DNA from: Heterocephalus glaber
Lineage: Eukaryota; Chordata; Mammalia; Rodentia; Bathyergidae
Length of the DNA: 64,000 nucleotides
NCBI RefSeq assembly: GCF_000247695.1
Contig: NW_004624785.1
Span: 131,422 to 195,421, forward strand
Reading direction: 5' to 3'
Part shown: in pieces, positions 1-23,693 of the stretch
Layout of the letters: each line of letters starts with the position of its first letter
Position numbering within the stretch: the stretch's first letter is position 1
Made by a program: the position numbers and the translations under genes
The notes under the pieces: model-generated
The model's database searches: none
Told to the model about the DNA's origin: nothing
What the model saw: only the letters and a program-made list of their open reading frames with translations

Positions 1-80
1 TAAAGGTACAATTCCCAATGAGAAATGTAATTGTGTTGTATACCTAAAATGTACCAATAAAAGAATTTAATACAAAAAAA
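1..80 (+). repeat. A-tailed retroposon end
   Basis: Sequence ending in AATAAA-like text and an A11 tract at about 73-84 looks like the 3' tail of a + strand retroposon, perhaps L1. Too little is present to name the family. Confidence 0.3.
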
Positions 81-84
81 AAAA

Positions 85-930
85 GAATCGATGATTCAAC
101 GCCCTCAGCATATCCTCCTCACATCTGCTCCCACAGTGTCTAGTTTTCTTCTCTACCAGATTCTTCTATCTTCTGACTCTGTTTCTCTCGCAATCCATCA
201 GTCTTATTGATTTGTCATGGCTCCTGGCTCCATTGTCTTCCTGGTTCATGATTTCAGCAACATTCTTCCTGGTGCCTACAACTTCCATTTCCTGATATTC
301 TTTTCACACTCTATTGATCAAGAGCACAACCATGTATGAAACCCATTACTTCCTGCTTCTGTGGTTTAGTACAGAATCATTGCACATTGATTGTCATGGT
401 GCTTATAGGGTCAAGAAATTTGATTGTCAGTATTGCTCCAATTTGAATTTTGCAGTGGTAACCCTGTTTTATTCTTTTACCTTAGGCATCCTGTGTCTTT
501 ACTCATTTTTTATATATTTTATTTCAGTCTAAATAGTATCAGACCTGCAAAATTTTGCCTTTAGATTTACAAAAGTTAAAGATATTGGTAATACCTACTA
601 TTGGTGAAGATGTATGAAAATTGCACTTAAATGAGGAACAGAAATTTCAGCCCAAGTCTGATCTCAAGGCTCATGTTCAGCTTTGTTTTAAGCTATATGA
701 ATAATATATAAATAGGTTTTCATTGTAAGTACTTCGGAAAACAGATACGGCAAAAAACTAAGCCTACCATTTTTACAGAACTCTCCTGCCATCCCACCTC
801 CCTCATGAGAGGTAACAACTGTTTGAGTTTGGTATACTGTATCTTTCCAGATCTTTGTGTGTTTTTGTGTATATGTGTGCATGCATGCATTTGCATACAT
901 ATTTATGTATATGAAGTTTTATATTTCTTA
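85..930. other. SERAC1 intron, no feature seen
   Basis: A/T-rich intronic sequence upstream of the first SERAC1 exon in the window. Short ORFs here show no family resemblance and lack exon-like boundaries. The ATGCATGCAT run near 880 is a short purine-pyrimidine alternation. Confidence 0.5.
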
Positions 931-1066
931 GACAGGGTCTTGCTATTTAGTTCAGGCTGGCCTTGAACTCAACTATGTGGCCTGGGTTGAACTCAAACTC
1001 ATAGCAATCCTTCTGCCTCAGCCTCCCAAGTGCTGGGATTACAGGCATATGCCACCATGCCAGGCA
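931..1066 (-). repeat. B1 SINE (antisense)
   Basis: 'GACAGGGTCTTGCT', 'CAGGCTGGCCTTGAACTC' and 'CTGGGATTACAGGC' are the reverse complement of B1/Alu-like 7SL-derived SINEs. It carries an extra repeat of the 'gaactcaa' block. Confidence 0.85.
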
Positions 1067-1098
1067 GCATATGTGATGTTTTCAAAAACAAAAAACAT

Positions 1099-1206
1099 GG
1101 CCGGGTATTTAGCTCAGTGGTTCCGCTGTCTGCCTTGCAAGCACAAGGATCCGAGTTCGATCCCCAGTACCAAAAAACTCCCCAAAAAACCCAAAAACAA
1201 AAACAT
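1099..1206 (+). repeat. ID-type SINE
   Basis: 'GGCCGGGTATTTAGCTCAG' (A box), 'GAGTTCGATCCCCAGTACC' (B box and T-arm) and an A-rich tail identify a tRNA-derived SINE, inserted just after a B1. Confidence 0.9.
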
Positions 1207-1257
1207 AAGTCATAGTGTACATAGTGTTGTCCATGCCTTTTCTATTTGCCTCCTTAT

Positions 1258-1368
1258 TTTTGGGCTGTGGAACTCAGGCTGTTCTTGAACTCACTTTGTA
1301 GGCCAGGTTGTCCTTGAATTCACTGTCCTCCTACCTCAGCCTCCACTTGGGATTACAGGTGTGTGTTT
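1258..1368 (-). repeat. B1 SINE (antisense, diverged)
   Basis: 'CAGGCTGTTCTTGAACTCA', a repeated 'CAGGTTGTCCTTGAATTCA' and 'GGGATTACAGGTGTG' show an old B1 with the duplicated right part. Confidence 0.75.
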
Positions 1369-1819
1369 GCCTTCTGTTAAAAAATTGTTTTTTCTTCCTG
1401 AACTCTAGGTTTTATAAGACTTCTGTGTATCAGATGCATTCCTTAAGAAATAGTTTCCTTGTTGTATTAAAGGCTGCTAATATGATTGTGGATCAGGGTG
1501 AAGTTACTATTATTAACCCATTGGGTTTTATAACTCTTGCTAAAAGCAAAACATCATTTCTTCTCTTGTGACCTCACCTCTAATAATTGCAATTTGTATT
1601 CGATTTTCTGAATAGAGAAAATGGCTCTTGTACCCCTCTTTCCTTTTGTGAGAGCCCTCAAGAAATCTATGGTTGAGGATGCCATGGTGTTGTACTGTGG
1701 GTCTCCGGCTCTTGGAGCAGAATGGAGCTGCCATGCCGGGCTCCCCCACCCAGGACAAACACTTGAGGTTTGCCTTTCTCCAACAGGTTGTTTACATTTG
1801 AAACCTCTGTACAACCTGA

Positions 1820-13844
<12,025 letters not shown>

Positions 13845-14505
13845 CTGCTCTCTTCCATTTTCTATGGGAATACATGCAAGAAACGTGGCGTATAAAGTTA
13901 TGACAGCAGTGTGGTCTGGAGTGGTGGAGACAACAGAGTGTGGCTCTCCATTCACACACTGGAAAGCATGCCCACAGAGTGGATGTGACAGAAGGAATGG
14001 CTAGAGTGGAAACCTCTGGCTTACAGAAATCCCACAGTGCTGGGCCTGGTGACTAGAGCAAAGCTGCTGGGGCTGGAGAGGCCCTTTTCTCACCTGGGAG
14101 CCCCAGTAGGCAACTCAGCTAACCATAAAAATGCCATAGAGAGAGTGCCTAAACGGAGAGAAGAGTGAACTAGAACACAGAAGATTCTGTTTTTGTTCTG
14201 GGTGTCCATGTGATATAAATTTTTAAAACGTAAGTTTAAATTTTTAGTTTTTAACTTTCAGTTAAATTTTTGTCTAACACATTAACACTGATGTTAACTT
14301 TGTTAGACCTATTGTCATGCAGGGGTGAGTTCTTACATGTTTTTATTTCCCTATTGCTGAGGACAAATTCGTTTTTAAATTCTAGCTTATAGTAATTCTT
14401 TACAGATCATAGCTACTTATGCTTGTCATGTGCCCCAGATAAGGATAAAGTAGCTTAATCCATTACTGACCAAAGTATAAAATAAACTATTATAAGCATA
14501 TATGT
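13845..14505 (+). other. SERAC1: SERAC1 3' UTR (end inferred)
   Basis: Non-repetitive sequence runs from the stop codon to a candidate poly(A) signal AATAAA at 14481-14486. The cleavage position is my estimate, about 20 bases beyond the signal. Old L1 sequence begins shortly afterwards (about 14600), which fits the transcript ending here. Confidence 0.5.
14481..14486 (+). terminator. Candidate poly(A) signal AATAAA of SERAC1
   Basis: This is a canonical AATAAA hexamer in an A/T-rich context, 637 bases after the SERAC1 stop. It is the first unambiguous AATAAA on the + strand after the stop. Use of the site is inferred, not seen. Confidence 0.5.
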
Positions 14506-14599
14506 GTATATCAACATTTTCAGATTCTTTTTAGCTATACCTTTCTTGTGCATTTGGAAGTTGTGTTAAATCATTTGATGGACTTTTTCAAAAAGAGCA

Positions 14600-15010
14600 C
14601 TGAGATATTTGTATAGCTTACAATTCACCCTTTAAAAATGTTCAATTCATTGGTTTTTAGTATATTCAGAGTTGTGCAAACACCACTACCATCTAGTTTT
14701 GGAGTGTTTCATTATCCTAAAAAGAAACTCAGCAGTCATTTCCCATACCTCTGTCCCCAGCCCCTGTTAACATTAGTTGCTTTCCATATGTGTATTTGCC
14801 TTCTCTGGATGTTTCATACAAATGGAATCATACAGGAGGTGGCTTGTTTTCTTCATGTGTTTTCAAGAGTCATAAATAATATAGCATGTTCATTCCTTAT
14901 GACCCAAATTATCTGGTTTTATGCTACATTTGTTTATTAATCAGTTGATGGACATCTAGGTTCTGTCCTTTTTTTGACTGTTGGGAACTCATGATGCTGC
15001 TATGATCATT
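14600..15010 (-). mobile_element. Ancient L1 (L1M-type) 3' end, antisense
   Basis: 'TTGTGCAAACACCACTACCA', 'GGATGTTTCATACAAATGG' and 'CAGTTGATGGACATCTAGG' are characteristic antisense text of old mammalian L1 3' regions. A related piece is at 33105-33500. Confidence 0.7.
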
Positions 15011-15227
15011 TGTGTATAAAGTTGGTGTTTTTTGGATAGGTGTTTTTACTTATTTTGGCTGAGCAGAATTGGTGGTCAAATGCTAAGTCTGTGCTTAACA
15101 TTGAGGAGATGATGGACTTGTGTAGAGTTGGGGTGTCAAAGCTGAAGATGGAGCCCAGCATTTGAAGGTAAGCAAGGTCATCAGCAAACCCTGTCATATC
15201 AACTTCTTAAGGTCCTCCCCCCCTCCC

Positions 15228-15301
15228 TGGTACCGGGGATCGAACTCAGGACCTTGCACTTGTGAGGCAGGTGTGGTGCCACTGAACTACATCCCCGGCC
15301 C
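15228..15301 (-). repeat. ID-type SINE (antisense)
   Basis: 'GGTACCGGGGATCGAACTC' to 'CTACATCCCCGGCCC', preceded by a C/T-rich rather than pure T tail. Confidence 0.9.
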
Positions 15302-15853
15302 TTTGGTACTTTTTTTTTGGTTCTGTTTTCCACAAACTGTGGCAGATAAACCACAGTAGAAACAACTATTCATTAACTTAATGAATGAAACCCCTTTCCT
15401 TAAAATCCTAATATATAACTACCATAGCTGTGCTTTTAACAAGGGCTAGAGAGACATCCAATATATTGCAAAATTACTGTGCTTTTTCAGGTGAGCTATT
15501 TAGCATTTTTTATTCTGTTTATAAAATAGAGAGTCCACCTCCATTTATCAGACAAACAGAGATTTGGATGAAGTTTATCATACAACCTAAGTGAAAAGTA
15601 ACATAGCAAAACAAAAGAAGTGTATAATGATGACCAGAGATTCAGTCTAAGAGGAACGTAATCTTGGACAAAAAAAAAGTGATGAACAGGGAAAAGGTAG
15701 TGATGTGGAAACAAATTGGAAACCAAATCAGTCAGCAGCACAATTACTAGAGTATAAATGGGTGAAAATTCTGTTACTACAGGGATACCATGATGGATGC
15801 AGGACCATAATAGATGAAAAAAAATAAAATGCTCAGAGTAATTAGAAGATAGT

Positions 15854-16002
15854 AGCCGGGTATGGTGGTACCCTCCTGTAATCCTAGCACTCAAGAGGCT
15901 GAGGCAGGAGGATTGCTGTGAGTTCAAGGCCAGCCTGGGCTACATAGTGAACTCAAGGCTAACCTGAACTACATAGTGAGATCCTATCTCCAAAAAAAAA
16001 AA
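15854..16002 (+). repeat. B1 SINE with internal duplication and TSD
   Basis: Starts 'AGCCGGGTATGGTGG', includes 'GGCTGAGGCAGGAGGATTG' and repeats the 'ggctacatagtgaactcaaggc' block as 'cctgaactacatagtgag'. It ends in an A-run and is flanked by AAGATAGT. Confidence 0.92.
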
Positions 16003-16082
16003 GATAGTAAAATTATTCAACTATGAGCTCAATGGACAGGCATTATCAGTATAAACTAAAGGAATAGAGACCCCTGTGCTCC

Positions 16083-16126
16083 TGACAGTCCTCCTGCTTC
16101 AGCCTCCCAAGTGCTGGGATTATAGT
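16083..16126 (-). repeat. B1 fragment (antisense)
   Basis: 'CCTCCCAAGTGCTGGGATTA' is the complement of the B1 left end. Confidence 0.6.
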
Positions 16127-16387
16127 TATGCCTGAGAAATCTTACTGATCAAATCAAGATGGGGTGAAATAAAAATGCTGTATTTCAAAATGCAAACAAA
16201 GACCCTTAAAAATGCCAAAAACCTCATGTTAGAAACAATAATGTTGAAAAGAATCATGTGCTCAGCTAAGTTGCCCTTGAAATAATAGATGGACATACTC
16301 AAGCCCGCAAGGACTTGAAAAATACTGTTACAATCAGTTTTATCCCCTTAGCTTAATTTAAAATAATATTATATAATTACATATATA

Positions 16388-16566
16388 ATGCTACCTCGGT
16401 TCATGAACTTAATTTGTTCTATGATTTTGGAAAAGATAGCTATGGTTGTTTCTATTTGTCACCCAATGCAGAGTTTGCAAACAAAAGCAAAATTTTGCCA
16501 AATGCTTCTGTTTGCAAACCAAATTGTTTGCAAACAAAAGCGCCATGAACCAAGGTACCACTGTAT
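16388..16566. mobile_element. MITE with terminal inverted repeats
   Basis: Left end 'CTACCTCGGTTCATGAAC' is the near-inverse of right end 'GCGCCATGAACCAAGGTACC'. The interior is A/T-rich, with repeated 'GTTTGCAAAC'. This architecture fits a non-autonomous DNA transposon, possibly TcMar class. The family name is uncertain. Confidence 0.55.
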
Positions 16567-16713
16567 TTTAATCATCTAGTATTTTACTATGCATATACAG
16601 TAAATACATTTGTAGAATAATGTGTATTTCTGGGTAGATTTTGAGTGAACTTATTTTGGGTGCTTATATAAAATGCTGAATTTTTGAGCGTGTGCTATTT
16701 TGATACATGATTC

Positions 16714-16796
16714 TTTTTTTTTGGTACCAGGGATGAAACTCAGGACCTTGAGATTGTGAGGCAGGCAGCAGAACCACTGAGCTAAATCCCCAGCCC
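16714..16796 (-). repeat. ID-type SINE (antisense) with TSD
   Basis: Minus-strand ID element between perfect TTGATACATGATTCT duplications. Confidence 0.93.
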
Positions 16797-17097
16797 TTGA
16801 TACATGATTCTAAAAGGGTATGGAGAAGTAGAAGTTGTAATCATAGCCACTTTGTTCATTGCTCAGGTTATTGTAACATAACCTAGCATATATCTTAGTA
16901 AAACAAAGATAAGTTGAAAAAGTCATCTTAAAAGGTAACAGAAGTTTACTTTCAGTGATAGAATGCTAGATTGTTTGGCTCTGACTTCCCAGTGATAACT
17001 GGATGAAGTGTTTTTTATTGATCAAAGAAGTAACAAAAAATGATGACTGATATATATATCTAAGAAAAGGCAAAAAGCAGAACAAAGATACTTTAGT

Positions 17098-17428
17098 TAT
17101 TCCCTCAATACTGGGACAAAATACCTGACAACCTATAACTTGAGGGAGGAAAGAGGTTTATTTTGGCTCATGTTTCGGTCTATAGTTGCTGGCTCCAAGG
17201 CAGGAAGCCATGGCGGGGGCATGGTGGACTAGAAGCAGAAAAAGTGGAGGAAGGAGCTGGGGAGGGAGACAAGCTCTTCTAGGCCACATCTACAGAACTG
17301 CTTCAGCTCATCAGACCCCACCTCCTAACTGCCAGCTATTAGCCCCCATAATCCAATCACCTTCCAAAAGTGCCACCTATGAACACATGAGGCTCTTGGG
17401 GGACATCTAGATATAAGCCATAACAAGG
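17098..17428 (-). mobile_element. MaLR-like LTR (antisense)
   Basis: 'GGGAGGAAAGAGGTTTATTT' near the start and 'CTAGATATAAGCCATAACA' at the end are the complement of an LTR that would begin 'TGTTATGGCTTATATCTAG' and end after 'AATAAACCTCTTTCC'. It shares blocks with the LTR at 41252-41805, including 'CCTGCCTTGGAGCCAGC'. No internal region adjoins it. Confidence 0.6.
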
Positions 17429-17949
17429 GACTAGCAGTCAAGACTACTTTTGCTCTAGGCAGGGACATCACTAGATTATTTGGCCACTGGGAATGACAGT
17501 CACCACTTGAAAATGAGATTGGGGCCATCCACTCCCCGTGCCCCGCCCTACTGACCTAATGAGACCTGTTCTAGCAGAAGACTGACGGGGCCTGCAGCTC
17601 TTTGGCCCACAGCCCATCGCTACAGAGTGCCCAGGGTAACTCTTCTGGTCAAGAGTAAGTCCTCACATGGGGGCCACCTGTTCCTCTTTGTCAACATTCT
17701 TGGGACCTACAGTTAATCTTCAGTATTGGCAGTGGGAATTGGCGAGCCTTTTCATCCCTACATAACAGCTCTCTTAAATTCCTCTTAAGTTCACTCCTGG
17801 TGATTCCCCAGTGCTGCATTCCCCTCCTGGGATGGCACCTACTTCTTAAGCTCTGACAACAGTCATCTTCCAAAATCCTCCTCCCCTCTCTACATAGTCT
17901 ACCCTTCTCCTTCCTCCAATGTCTTAGCCTGTAAACCTAAACAGTCCTC

Positions 17950-20300
17950 CTTCAAGGCTTTAGGGACAGTCCCCACTTATTTGCCCAGGCTCTCAGTCAC
18001 AATCTCAACCAGACTCCACCTTTGAAGAGTGAAGTGCTCTGCTATGTTGATGGTATCTTAATCTGCAGCCCCTCTCCCCAAGACTGTCACTCAAATACCT
18101 CTCTTTTTCTCCTGCAGATACTGTGCCTCACCTTCCAAGGCATAGTTAGTCCAGACCACCATGCAATACCTGGGGCTTCACCTTATACCCACCTCACAGG
18201 CCATCACAAATGATCACAAAGCTCTCATCCAATCAGTTCTCCTCACAGAGACTGCTCTTGTTCCTCAGCCTAGCTGGCGTTCTCTGCCCCTGGATCCCCA
18301 ATTTTGGCCTCATAGCCAGACCTTTATAGTGCACCCCCCTAAAAAAACCCCATACCCTCATGCCCTCCCCAGCTCAGGGTATTTTTCACAGCTGCCTTCA
18401 AACCACTCGCTGTGTGATCTCAAATCACTTTCTCAGTGTTAAAAATTCCATCCCACAGACAGCTGATAGTTGGTTCATAGATTAAAAACTATTTGTAATC
18501 CCCCAGTGGGTGCCAGGTGACATATACTATTGTCTCTAACTTCAGACACACAGTAATTGAGACTCAAACACTCCCCACAAAAAACACCTCACAACAGGAA
18601 AAACAGCCCTAACCCAAACACTTACCTTGGCTTCTTCCAGGGTTTCTCAGTATACAAAAATCCCCATCACCAACAAAAGCCACATGAAAACTCAGTCAGC
18701 CATCCTGCCACTGAAGGTGGCTGTCCTCCACTCTATCCCATTGAGCCTTATAGCCCCAACAAGTCTTAGCTGACAAAACAGCTGAGCACATTGCTCTCAG
18801 CCAAACCCCAAAAGACCCCAATCACTTCATTCCTCTTCCTTGTTCCCAGATTTCAGCTATTAAACTCCACCATCCTTGGCCAGACTTCTCCCCCAGCCCT
18901 CCTGCATATACAAGCCCTGCCAAGACAACCCACAAGGCTCAGTCCCCTTCTGGCCCTATTCCTCCCACTTATTCCCTAGGAGATTACTCCCATTCATCTC
19001 AGGCCATTTGAGCCCTCCTATGAGCCAGCAAGAAAGCACAGGAGCAAGCACTCACTGACACTTTCTTCCCTAGCCTTCACTCATTATTCCCCTTCACTTC
19101 CACCCTGGCCTACAGGTCCTGCTCAGAACCCTTAAAAGGTCACTCTACATCCAACATGGGAGAGACCCTACATTGTCCTTATCAACCCCCTTCCTGCTGT
19201 CCTTTCTGCCCTGCCCTTATTATTACCTCAAAACTCAAGAATGTCAGGCTGTTCTGTTCTTCCTCCCTGCAGGTTTCTCCCAGAAAGCTACCTGTTGTCC
19301 TCTGACTCTCTCGCTCCCTGAAATTATTTGCTTTACCCCTTCCCTCATGATGAAAATTAATATCCTTTCCTCCAATCTGAACTTCGCTCCCAGAAATAAT
19401 CCCTGACATCTGGCTCCAGGACACCTTTATCAAGTTCACTCTGACACAGATCAGCTTCTTCACCTTCTGCCTCCAGTTTGTTGAACCAGGCAACATGTTG
19501 CCAATGGCAAACAGTGATTTTCTTGGGCTGTTCAGTTAGTTCCTCTCCTGACAGGAATCAGAATAGCCATTGTTTTGGGCATTGGACCAGCTAGACTAAA
19601 AGTCTCTACCTTTTCTCAGCTCTCTCCAAGCAGGTTCAGCCCCACCCTCTGCCCCTGCCCAATGGCTGGCCATGCTGACAACCTCAGTTCCTGGCCAAGA
19701 ACAAATAAAATTCACTGCTGTGCTGCACAAAGACTTCCTATTGCCCAAAACTCAATCCCCACCTTGACTACCATGCCATCCAGCTTGCCTGACTGAATTC
19801 CCCCTTCTTCACCATTTCTCTACCCTAAGCAGTTACCTATTAAACTCGCTAACCTGCAAGATCAAATCAACTCACTGGCTGCTGTTGTGTCCAAAACTAT
19901 CAAAGCCTAGATTTGACTCACTACAAAAAGGTGGGCTCTGTGCCTTTCTCCAGGAGACCTACTGTTTCTTCACGAAGTCCGGACTCATGAGATGGTGTCA
20001 AAAGGGTGTGTGATCAAGTCACTGCCCTACAGACTTGGCCTTGTCCTGGACCATTCCTGCCTGGCTGACCACTTCCTGGAACTCCTGGCTCATACACCTT
20101 CTTGGGCCCATTGTTTCAATATTCCTCTTAAATCACATTTGCCCCATGTCTCTAGCTTCATCCAAACACAGATGTCTCAGTTCACTTCTCAAGTGGCCCC
20201 TACCAGCCCCACAAATTTGTCCCTGCTCAGCCTGAAGCAGCTTGATAACCCACACCCTCGTACTTGTTCTTGTTCTTCATTACCTTTAAAAACCTGAGAG
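17950..20300 (+). mobile_element. Decayed gammaretrovirus-like endogenous retrovirus (pol and env remnants)
   Basis: An ancient viral copy recognised by degenerate motifs. A reverse transcriptase piece at 17959-18213 has 'SPHLFAQAL' followed by 'CYVDG', where the second catalytic Asp of the YVDD box is replaced by Gly. RNase H-like scraps follow with stops. An env transmembrane-subunit remnant has a fusion-peptide-like 'VPLLTGI' near 19540, 'GGLCAFLQE' at about 19930-19956 and a hydrophobic anchor with 'LLGPIV' near 20100. Gag, most of integrase and SU are missing or unrecognisable. Multiple stops and frame breaks make it inert. Confidence 0.72.
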
Positions 20301-20884
20301 ATGATAGGTCTGACCCCTGCTAGTCCCTAGCCACCCAAGTTCCTGAACTTGGAGAAGAGTCACAGCCCATTCCTATATTCTGCAGCACCCCCAGCACGCA
20401 CCAACCCTGTCTACATTGCTATGTTAAGGCACACCTGGGACAACAAAACTTTAGCTGTTGCTATGGCCACATACTCGGCTATTCTCGCTCCCCCAGTCTC
20501 ATACCCCATATGGCCTCACCCCACCTAAGCCTATCCCACTAACGCCTCCAGCCTTAACCAAACAGACCCAGGTCAGTAAACTGGGCTTGGACTCTTCTTT
20601 GGAGTTACTTCAGGAGGTCCTGCATGGAACCCCGAATTTGGGCTGGCACTATGTTCTTTTTTGAGGTCATGACTGTTTACCTAACAAGTACTACTACAAG
20701 TGTAAGGAGGAAATAGTTCTAATATTAAATTTCTCCAATTAATATAAAAGACGACAACCCAACTCATTTTGTGAGGTTAACAGTACTGAAAGGGAGAGGT
20801 AACAAGCCATTAATGAACATGGTTATAAAAGTCCTAAGCAAAAATATTGACACAGTAAATTTAGCAATATTTAAAAAGATAACT

Positions 20885-20998
20885 GCCGGCATGAGAGTGC
20901 ATGCCTGTAATCCCAGCACCCAGGAGTCTAAGGCAGGAGGATTACCACAAGTTCGAGGCCAGCCTGGACTACATAGTGAGACCCTGTCTCAAAAAGTG
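20885..20998 (+). repeat. B1 SINE
   Basis: 'GCCTGTAATCCCAGCACCC', 'GGCAGGAGGATTACCAC' and 'GGCCAGCCTGGACTACATAG' identify B1, inserted in the old L1. Confidence 0.9.
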
Positions 20999-21514
20999 AA
21001 AAGATATCTGTCCAAGTTGGATTTATACTAAGAATGCAAGTTTTGCTTAGCACTGAAAAACTGATTAATGTAATTCACTGGGTTAGCATATAAAAGGAAA
21101 CATCACCGTCAATATATGCAGAATTATTTTGATAAAATTCAGTGACCATTTATGAAGAACTGCAAGCTAGGAATAGAATTATCTTAATCTAGTAAAGGAT
21201 ATCTGAAGACAAAAATGACAATAACATACTTAATGGCAAATTAACTTTCCTTTTGGGGACAAGTATAACAAAGGAATGCTTACTATCAGCATTTTTATTT
21301 AACATTGTACTAACTGTCCTAGCTTGCTCTGGAAGGCAAGGAAAAAAATACATTCTTTGTAGATTACCATCAGCATAATCCAAAAGAGTTGACATATACA
21401 AGAGTTTATCAATACCAAGATGCATTTTAAACTTTTAATATTTTTATATCTGACATCTCACAATAGGTGGTTTGTCATAATGTAGTTGGAAGCCTTCTTA
21501 AGAACAATGGTATA

Positions 21515-21599
21515 GGGCTGGGGATTTAGCTCAGTGGTTCCAGTGCCTGCCTTGCAAGAGCAAGGACCGGAGTTCGATCCCTGGTACCAAAAAAAAAAA
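21515..21599 (+). repeat. ID-type SINE with TSD
   Basis: 'GGGCTGGGGATTTAGCTCAG' to '...CTGGTACCAAAAAAA', flanked by AAGAACAATGGTATA duplications. Confidence 0.93.
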
Positions 21600-21664
21600 G
21601 AACAATGGTATATAAGTGGTATCATATTTGATTGTATATTGAGTCTATTAGAATACAGTAAATT

Positions 21665-21756
21665 TGGGGATTTAGCTCAGTGGTTCCAGTGCCTGCCTCA
21701 CAAGCGCAAGATCCCGAGTTAGATCCATGGTACCAAAAAACAAAAAACAAAAAAAC
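21665..21756 (+). repeat. ID-type SINE
   Basis: A second ID copy 66 bases after the previous one, lacking the first few bases, with tail 'TACCAAAAAACAAAAAAC'. Confidence 0.88.
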
Positions 21757-22280
21757 CCAGTAAATTGTTAGAATTTTTTAAAGTTTGACAAGGTTGCTGA
21801 TGCAGTTGGTATACAAAAAAACTTCCATAAGTATATTAGCAAATGAAATTTAAAGAATTGTTAGATATAATCACAGTATTAAGGTTATGAAAAATGTTAG
21901 AAATTTGTTGAAAGTATTTAGGAATCAAATATATTTCAACAAAGGAAAAAATAAAGAGCAAAACGTTACTGTTAACATTTAGGTGATATATGAAATTTCA
22001 AACTTCCCTCTGACCTCATGTATATTTAAATTTTTTATAACAAATAACTTTGAGAAACATTACTATAAACCTTAAATGGAGAAAAATATATTCTGTTCCT
22101 GGATTGAAGATGCAATGTTGTAAAGATTTTCAAGCTAAAAATAGTCAAGATAGTTTTAAAGAAAAAGAACACAGTGGGAAGGTATCTTTACCAGATATCA
22201 GAGTTAAATAAGACCGTGTCACCTTGGCACAAGGATAGGCCATGGGTACAGAACAGAGAGCCCAGAGTGTCGGAGTTCTG

Positions 22281-22530
22281 GAACCAGCCATATGAAGACC
22301 TCAGGAAAAGCCCCTCCCCAGAGAGAGATTTATTATACTGGTCAAAATTAGCAAACACCATCAATTGTTCAAAGCCTCTAGAGATTCAAAAGCCTTGCAG
22401 CAAATTGAGAAACATATACTTAACAAAATCTAAGGCAGCAATGGTGAACGTTTTAGAGTTTTAAATTATACAAACAGCCTGCTGTGGCATGTGTGCCATA
22501 GGTTCACCACCTCTGATCTAAGGGATCTTG
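22281..22530. repeat. Unassigned repeat-like segment, possible hAT remnant
   Basis: The block 'GGCATGTGTGCCATAGGTTC' with 'ACCACCTCTGATC' resembles termini of old hAT-type elements. A chance + ORF spans 22174-22464. I cannot name the element. Confidence 0.25.
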
Positions 22531-23693
22531 ATAAGAACAATGGGAGGCGGTCACAAGGGAGCTAGAACTAGAGCCTCCTCCGTCCCCCCACAGATCCGGC
22601 CTGCATAGAGAACCTGTCCCACGAGGTCACAGAGGAACTGACATTCACACTTACGAAATACTGTATTCTACCACTAAAAGAAAAAAATGTATATTGATGA
22701 AAACAGTTCAAAAATTCAATTTTCACATAGCCACAAACAAAATTTTTAAAGTAGGTGTGTTTATAGGTCATGTTGTTAGGTCACACTCCAATAAAATTAG
22801 AAGTAATTTGAAGATGCAAAAACAACACAAAAAAAATCCTTCACTTGGAAATTAGTTTCTTAATCCTTCAATCAAATAGAAAATAAAAGCAAAATTTACA
22901 ATCTATCATTAAGGACAAGGAGAATATTTCATGCCAAAATGTGTGGGGTATACAGTGTTAAGGGTATAATTACAAAAAAAGTGTAAACTTAAATATCTTT
23001 ATTGTTAAGTAAGAAAGACTAAAAATAAGCCCACTGCTGCCTTTAATTAAGATTAGGAAAAGAATAAAATTTAAAAACAGAATAAGGACACAAAGTTGAA
23101 ATTAATGAAAATGTTTTATATAAATCTTAAAGCTGTTATTGGTAAATGTCAATAAAAGCCTAAAAAAGGAAGCAAGAACAATGGGTAAAGTACTAATATA
23201 ATTATCCTTTAGGAAGAAGGTATTGGACACCCCTGCCTCACACTATTCATAAAATATATTCTAGCTACTTTGAAGAGTTGCTGTTAATCCAGGAAAAGCC
23301 TGTAATCTTAACCATTCTAACACACAGACTTATTTGGGGTATCCCACTACCCACTGCTTCTGTTTCCTACAGATTAAAACCCTATGTCCTCTGAAATTCT
23401 TTCCCAACGGCTAATGTCCTTTCTAGCTACATAAATTTACTTTCTTACTTTCCAAATGCTTATTCCTTCTGCTCTGCAAAAGACAACAAGAGAATGAGAA
23501 AGCAAGCCAGAGAATTAGAGAAAATATTTGTAAAAGATACATCTTGTTAAAGGACTATTATATTAAATATAAAGAACTCTTAAAATTCAACAGTATGAAA
23601 ATGAACAATCCAATTAAAAACAGACTTTGAACAGGCATGTCCTGTCACCATAGACAGCAAACAAGTATTTGATTTTTAAAAATGTAAAAAAAA

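Larger units (their letters stand above)
20770..22280 (+). mobile_element. Ancient L1 ORF2 fragment (sense), interrupted by SINEs
   Basis: 'GATTTATACTAAGAATGCAA', the 'ataaaattcagtgaccattt' region and 'CTTTACCAGATATCAGAGTT' follow the order of L1 ORF2 reverse-transcriptase to C-terminal coding text, heavily mutated. A B1 (20885-20998) and two ID SINEs (21515-21599, 21665-21756) are inserted in it. Confidence 0.65.

Noticed and set aside
15496..15927. 143-codon minus-strand ORF
   Set aside because: It runs into a B1 SINE, has no exon boundaries and resembles no family.
17098..17428. LTR at 17098 as the 5' LTR of the provirus at 17950
   Set aside because: It is in the opposite orientation and of MaLR-like type, while the pol/env remnants are gammaretrovirus-like.
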